The position numbers and the translations under genes were made by a program. This document shows positions 61,165 to 64,000 of a DNA stretch of 64,000 nt, piece after piece. Below the pieces are notes generated by a model. That model worked only from the letters and a program-made list of their open reading frames with translations. It did no database searches and was not told the DNA's origin. The stretch comes from UBA6770 sp965660875. Its GTDB lineage: Bacteria; Bacteroidota; Bacteroidia; Flavobacteriales_G; Salibacteraceae. Location: NCBI GenBank assembly GCA_965660875.1, contig CBFIBQ010000002.1, positions 124,001 through 188,000 of the forward strand, read 5' to 3'. The stretch's first letter is position 1. Each line of letters opens with the position of its first letter.

Positions 61165-62094
61165 TTGAAAGTTTATTCGAGCATAGAAGAGTTTGATCAT
61201 CGTCACCAAGTAGTCGCTACTGTTGGTACGTTTGACGGTGTGCATTTGGGACATTCTTTTATATTAAATCAATTGAACCAAGAGGCTGAGAGATTGGGAG
61301 GTGAATCTGTTCTTTTGACTTTTTACCCACACCCTCGAATGGTCATTTTTCCAGATAATAACGATTTGAAAATGCTGAATACCCAAGAGGAAAAAGTGGA
61401 TTTGTTAGATAAATCTGGATTGGATCATTTAATTATTCATCCATTTACCAGAGAGTTTTCGCGTTTAAACTCTGTTGAATTTGTGAGAGATATTTTGGTG
61501 AACCAGCTGGGCGTAAAGAAATTGATTATTGGTTACGATCATCATTTTGGTAGAAACAGAGAGGGCAGTTTCGATGACTTAATAGAACTGTCAAACCTGT
61601 ACGGTTTTGATGTGGAGCAAATTGAAGCACAGGAATTTAAGGATACGCGCGTAAGTTCAACAAAAATTAGATCAGCCATAGATAGTGGCGATATGAAAAC
61701 TGCACGCCATTACTTAGGGTATTATTTTATACTTTCTGGCACTGTGGTGAAAGGTGCGGGGATAGGACGACAATTAGGATTCAAGACAGCCAATTTACAA
61801 ATTAACAACCCCTACAAAATAATTCCGCCAAATGCCGTTTATGCAGTGCTGGTTCAAATAGGAACACGTCAATTCAAGGGTATGCTCAACATTGGTGTTA
61901 GACCCAGTATAGAGGATTCCGGGAAGCAGAGCATAGAAGTTCATATATTTGATTTGGATGAAGATTTGTATGGGAGTCAAATAAGTCTTTCATTGGTCGA
62001 GAAAATAAGGGAAGAAAAGAAGTTTAATAATGTTGAAGAACTCAAACAGCAGCTGGATTTTGATAAAGCTAAGTGTGAAGCTTTGCTTGCTTAG
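61165..62094 (+). CDS. ribF: bifunctional riboflavin kinase / FAD synthetase
   Basis: RibF phosphorylates riboflavin to FMN and adenylates FMN to FAD (309 aa). The N-terminal adenylyltransferase has GTFDGVHLGH at residues 21-30 and the KxSSTKIR-like block (RVSSTKIRSAI). The C-terminal kinase has GTVVKGAGIGRQLGFKTANL with the PTAN-like turn changed to KTAN, then YAVLVQ and MLNIGVRPS. The start is TTG at 61165, because the GTFDGVHLGH position demands it and no ATG lies nearby. The leucine-rich repeat gene begins within its last 20 bases. Confidence 0.94.
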   Translation: MKVYSSIEEFDHRHQVVATVGTFDGVHLGHSFILNQLNQEAERLGGESVLLTFYPHPRMVIFPDNNDLKMLNTQEEKVDLLDKSGLDHLIIHPFTREFSRLNSVEFVRDILVNQLGVKKLIIGYDHHFGRNREGSFDDLIELSNLYGFDVEQIEAQEFKDTRVSSTKIRSAIDSGDMKTARHYLGYYFILSGTVVKGAGIGRQLGFKTANLQINNPYKIIPPNAVYAVLVQIGTRQFKGMLNIGVRPSIEDSGKQSIEVHIFDLDEDLYGSQISLSLVEKIREEKKFNNVEELKQQLDFDKAKCEALLA

Positions 62095-62662
62095 CCTTTT
62101 ACTTGCACCTTCAATTTCTTCTCAAACCTTGTATACTCCTGAGGAGTTGGATACGGTAAAACTCTATACTGATTTAGAAAAAGCGCTAGAACAACCAAAT
62201 AATGTTGTCCGATTACAGCTTAAAAAAGAAAAATTAAAAACTATTCCTGAGGAGGTTTACACTCTAAAGAATTTACAATATTTAGATTTATCTAGGAATA
62301 AATTAGACACCTTGACAGGTGACTTAGGGGCGCTGAAAAATTTGAGAGTGCTCATACTCAACCGGAATGAATTGGATTATTTGCCCGCGGTCATTGGGGA
62401 ATTAGAAAATTTATTGGTGTTACGTGCAAGTAACAACTACCTGTGGGAAATCCATCAAGATATTGGTAAGCTAACACAACTCGAAGTACTTGATATTTGG
62501 GCCAATCGCTTGGTAATTCTGCCACAATCCATTGAGAATTTAACTCGTTTGAGGGAAATGGACATGCGTGTAAACCCCGTAAAACGCGAGCAGCAAGAAG
62601 AGATTCAAAGTTATATTCCCAACTGTACTGCAAATTTTTCATACGACTGCAAGTGTTACTGA
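62075..62662 (+). CDS. secreted leucine-rich repeat protein
   Basis: A 195-aa protein with signal peptide MKLCLLSLLLAPSISSQ if it starts at GTG 62075. An ATG 45 bp upstream would place 15 hydrophilic residues before this signal and overlap ribF more deeply, so the GTG is preferred. Five leucine-rich repeats of the LxxLxLxxNxLxxLP type follow (LQYLDLSRNKLDTL, LRVLILNRNELDYLP, LLVLRASNNYLWEI, LEVLDIWANRLVILP, LREMDMRVNPV). The end has a Cys cluster (NCTANFSYDCKCY) that may form disulfides. A protein-binding role outside the cytoplasm is likely. It is coupled to ribF by overlap only. Confidence 0.75.
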   Translation: MKLCLLSLLLAPSISSQTLYTPEELDTVKLYTDLEKALEQPNNVVRLQLKKEKLKTIPEEVYTLKNLQYLDLSRNKLDTLTGDLGALKNLRVLILNRNELDYLPAVIGELENLLVLRASNNYLWEIHQDIGKLTQLEVLDIWANRLVILPQSIENLTRLREMDMRVNPVKREQQEEIQSYIPNCTANFSYDCKCY

Positions 62663-62730
62663 TAGGGTTTTAAATATGTTTTAACCCAATTTTCTATGTG
62701 TGCAAGCATACATTGTTAACTTTACTTCCT

Positions 62731-63672
62731 GTGAGAATATTGATTTTCATATCGCTATTGAGTCTATTGACTAACCTCGCCAACGCTCAGTACTTCTCTA
62801 AACAGCAATACTGGAAAAAATATCGTCATGAGCTTATTGGCGGTGTTGGTGTGTCGAATTATATGGGGGAACTAGGTGGTGGCTCAGGTGAAGGAAGACC
62901 TTGGTTGCTGGATCTTGAGTTCTCTCAGTTTAGGGCTTGCTATGGACTATCGTATCGATTTAATATCGCTTATCGGTCCGCACTTAGAGTAGGTGGATTT
63001 TACGGAAATGTTAGAGGAAGTGATGCATTATCGGGAGATGTAACGCGACAATACCGAAACTTATCCTTTCAGTCTAAAATAATTGAAGGGTCTTTCATGT
63101 ATGATTTTTTCATTATTCGAGCCAAACCCGGTCACATTCATAATTTGAAAGGAATTAAAGGACAGCGTGGGTTTCCTATTGAGGTAATTGCTTATGGTGG
63201 TGGTGCATTATTTTATTACAATCCCAAAGCAGATGGTACTCCGCTTATTCCATTGCGAACCGAAGGGCAAGGTCTACCGGGAGGTCCGTCACCTCATGCG
63301 CCTTTCTCTGTTTCTTTTCCAGCGGGCTTTCAAGTCAATTACACTTTTAAAATGTTTTTGAAGTTTGGATTAGACTTTAATTACCGCTATACGCTAACGG
63401 ATTACATTGATGATGCCAGTACCGTATATTACGACAATGCAAAACTCGCTGAAGCCAACGGCGCTGCATCTGCTAAGTTCGCCGACAGAACTGATGGTAG
63501 TAAACCCGGGTGGAGTGCCGCGGGAGCGCCACGAGGAAATCCGAAAAATAACGATCATTTTTTCAATGTTTCTGCAATCGTGAGCTACAATTTTGGAAAC
63601 TTAACCAAACGTTCCAAACGGCCTGGAGGAAAACATTCTTTCAAGAAAAGGGGAAAGAAAGCTAAATTCTAG
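62731..63672 (+). CDS. DUF6089/PorG-like outer-membrane protein
   Basis: A 313-aa protein with signal peptide MRILIFISLLSLLTNLANAQ from GTG 62731. An earlier GTG at 62698 adds 11 residues that weaken the signal, so the later one is used. The opening HELIGGVGVSNYMGELGGGS recalls the DUF6089 family, to which the T9SS outer-membrane protein PorG belongs. Barrel strands continue (YGLSYRFNIAYRSALRVGGF, FQVNYTFKMFLKFGLDFNYR, FNVSAIVSYNFGNL). The tail is strongly basic (KRSKRPGGKHSFKKRGKKAK). The family link is by pattern. Its stop overlaps the MazG gene by 4 bp (CTAG). Confidence 0.7.
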   Translation: MRILIFISLLSLLTNLANAQYFSKQQYWKKYRHELIGGVGVSNYMGELGGGSGEGRPWLLDLEFSQFRACYGLSYRFNIAYRSALRVGGFYGNVRGSDALSGDVTRQYRNLSFQSKIIEGSFMYDFFIIRAKPGHIHNLKGIKGQRGFPIEVIAYGGGALFYYNPKADGTPLIPLRTEGQGLPGGPSPHAPFSVSFPAGFQVNYTFKMFLKFGLDFNYRYTLTDYIDDASTVYYDNAKLAEANGAASAKFADRTDGSKPGWSAAGAPRGNPKNNDHFFNVSAIVSYNFGNLTKRSKRPGGKHSFKKRGKKAKF

Positions 63673-63998
63673 CTTTTTAGCTTTTCGTTGTTCTTGTGGC
63701 GGTCTTTATCTCTTTTGGTTTTGTTCTCCATTCGTTTGTTGAATGCTTCGGTTAAATCAACCCCTGTTTGATTCGCTAAGCAAATCAACACAAATAATAC
63801 ATCTGCAAATTCCTCACCCAAGTCTTTGTCTTTGTCCGATTCTTTTTCACTTTGTTCGCCATAGCGGCGTGCTATAATTCTTGCTACCTCACCCACCTCT
63901 TCTGTGAGTTGAGCCATGTTGGTGAGTTCATTAAAATATCGGACACCAATTGTATTAATCCAATCATCTACCGTTTTTTGAGCTTCCTCTAATGTCAT
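63669..63998 (-). CDS. MazG-like nucleotide pyrophosphohydrolase
   Basis: A 109-aa all-alpha NTP pyrophosphohydrolase of the single-domain MazG/dCTPase type, which removes non-canonical nucleotides. The metal site is formed by LTEEVGEVARIIARR (E-x-x-E, residues about 31-45) and LGEEFADVLFVLICLAN (E-x-x-D, residues about 62-78). The C-terminus is basic (KNKTKRDKDRHKNNEKLK). The gene is complete, starting 3 bp inside the window edge, and it may belong to a leftward transcript that begins outside. Its stop overlaps the convergent PorG-like gene. Confidence 0.88.
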   Translation of the reverse strand: MTLEEAQKTVDDWINTIGVRYFNELTNMAQLTEEVGEVARIIARRYGEQSEKESDKDKDLGEEFADVLFVLICLANQTGVDLTEAFNKRMENKTKRDKDRHKNNEKLKS

Positions 63999-64000
63999 TT

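Noticed and set aside
1..64000. tRNA, rRNA, CRISPR array, prophage, insertion sequence or origin
   Set aside because: Gaps between genes are short, and none shows a cloverleaf, regularly spaced repeats, a transposase or integrase, or DnaA-box clusters.

Overview
The window looks like ordinary chromosome from a member of the Bacteroidota, most likely a free-living, probably aquatic, Flavobacteriales-type bacterium. This is inferred from five exoproteins with type IX secretion (T9SS) C-terminal sorting domains, a probable PorG-like T9SS outer-membrane protein, a TonB receptor/DUF4249 pair, Bacteroidota-typical families (DUF4301, DUF3276/PUR, DUF1573, short RecQ), an atpDC pair split from the other ATP synthase genes, and repeated TAnnTTTG (-7) promoter boxes in front of genes. 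I cannot name a genus. I found no tRNA, rRNA, CRISPR array, insertion sequence, prophage or integrase. Coding density is very high and genes lie in short operons of alternating orientation.

Layout. 1-5.1 kb: TPR protein, short-form recQ, TerB-like protein, bestrophin-like membrane protein, HisC-type aminotransferase. 5.2-11.4 kb: T9SS exoprotein coupled to a conserved cytoplasmic protein of unknown function, PlsC-like acyltransferase, small unknown protein, WYL regulator. 11.5-14.4 kb: orphan LuxR-type regulator, then an S41 protease/DUF1573 operon on the other strand. 14.6-19.4 kb: four-gene TonB-dependent receptor operon. 19.4-23.8 kb: leftward operon dapD, family 9 glycosyltransferase, tsaC, cca and a lipoprotein. 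23.9-30.3 kb: methyltransferase, DUF2279 protein, ruvX-def-TPR lipoprotein operon, Na/Pi symporter and an MBL hydrolase. 30.3-31.4 kb: PadR regulator with a palindromic operator and a membrane protein carrying duplicated GldL-like motifs. 31.5-35.2 kb: intergenic repeat, acyltransferase fragment, YdjM-type hydrolase, SulP transporter, PUR-family protein.

35.3-42.2 kb: a translationally adjacent pair of very large T9SS exoproteins (831 aa GEVED/PKD and 1474 aa Ig-like with a type B tail). 42.3-45.4 kb: M1 lipoprotein aminopeptidase with proline dehydrogenase. 45.5-52.7 kb: DUF4301, rdgB operon, a small conserved gene in a back-to-back promoter arrangement, ElaA acetyltransferase, AddA-type helicase-nuclease and a beta-barrel protein. 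52.7-61.0 kb: trkA-trkH, two paralogous TIG-domain T9SS proteins, a Kv-like channel with a zinc-ribbon tail, and atpDC. 61.1-64 kb: ribF, leucine-rich repeat protein, PorG-like protein, MazG-like pyrophosphohydrolase.

Most of the content is housekeeping: tRNA maturation and modification, lysine/peptidoglycan precursor supply, nucleotide-pool cleaning, flavin synthesis, ATP synthesis, potassium, phosphate and anion transport, and DNA repair. The least explained parts are the PadR/GldL-motif module (30.3-31.4 kb), the TonB-receptor/DUF4249/YwqK/DUF1853 operon, the unknown protein coupled to a T9SS exoprotein (5.2-9.0 kb), and the recurrent convergent gene pairs whose stop codons overlap by exactly 4 bp. 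Start codons were moved from the longest possible frame wherever a signal peptide, family length or promoter position argued for it; each case is stated in the entry.
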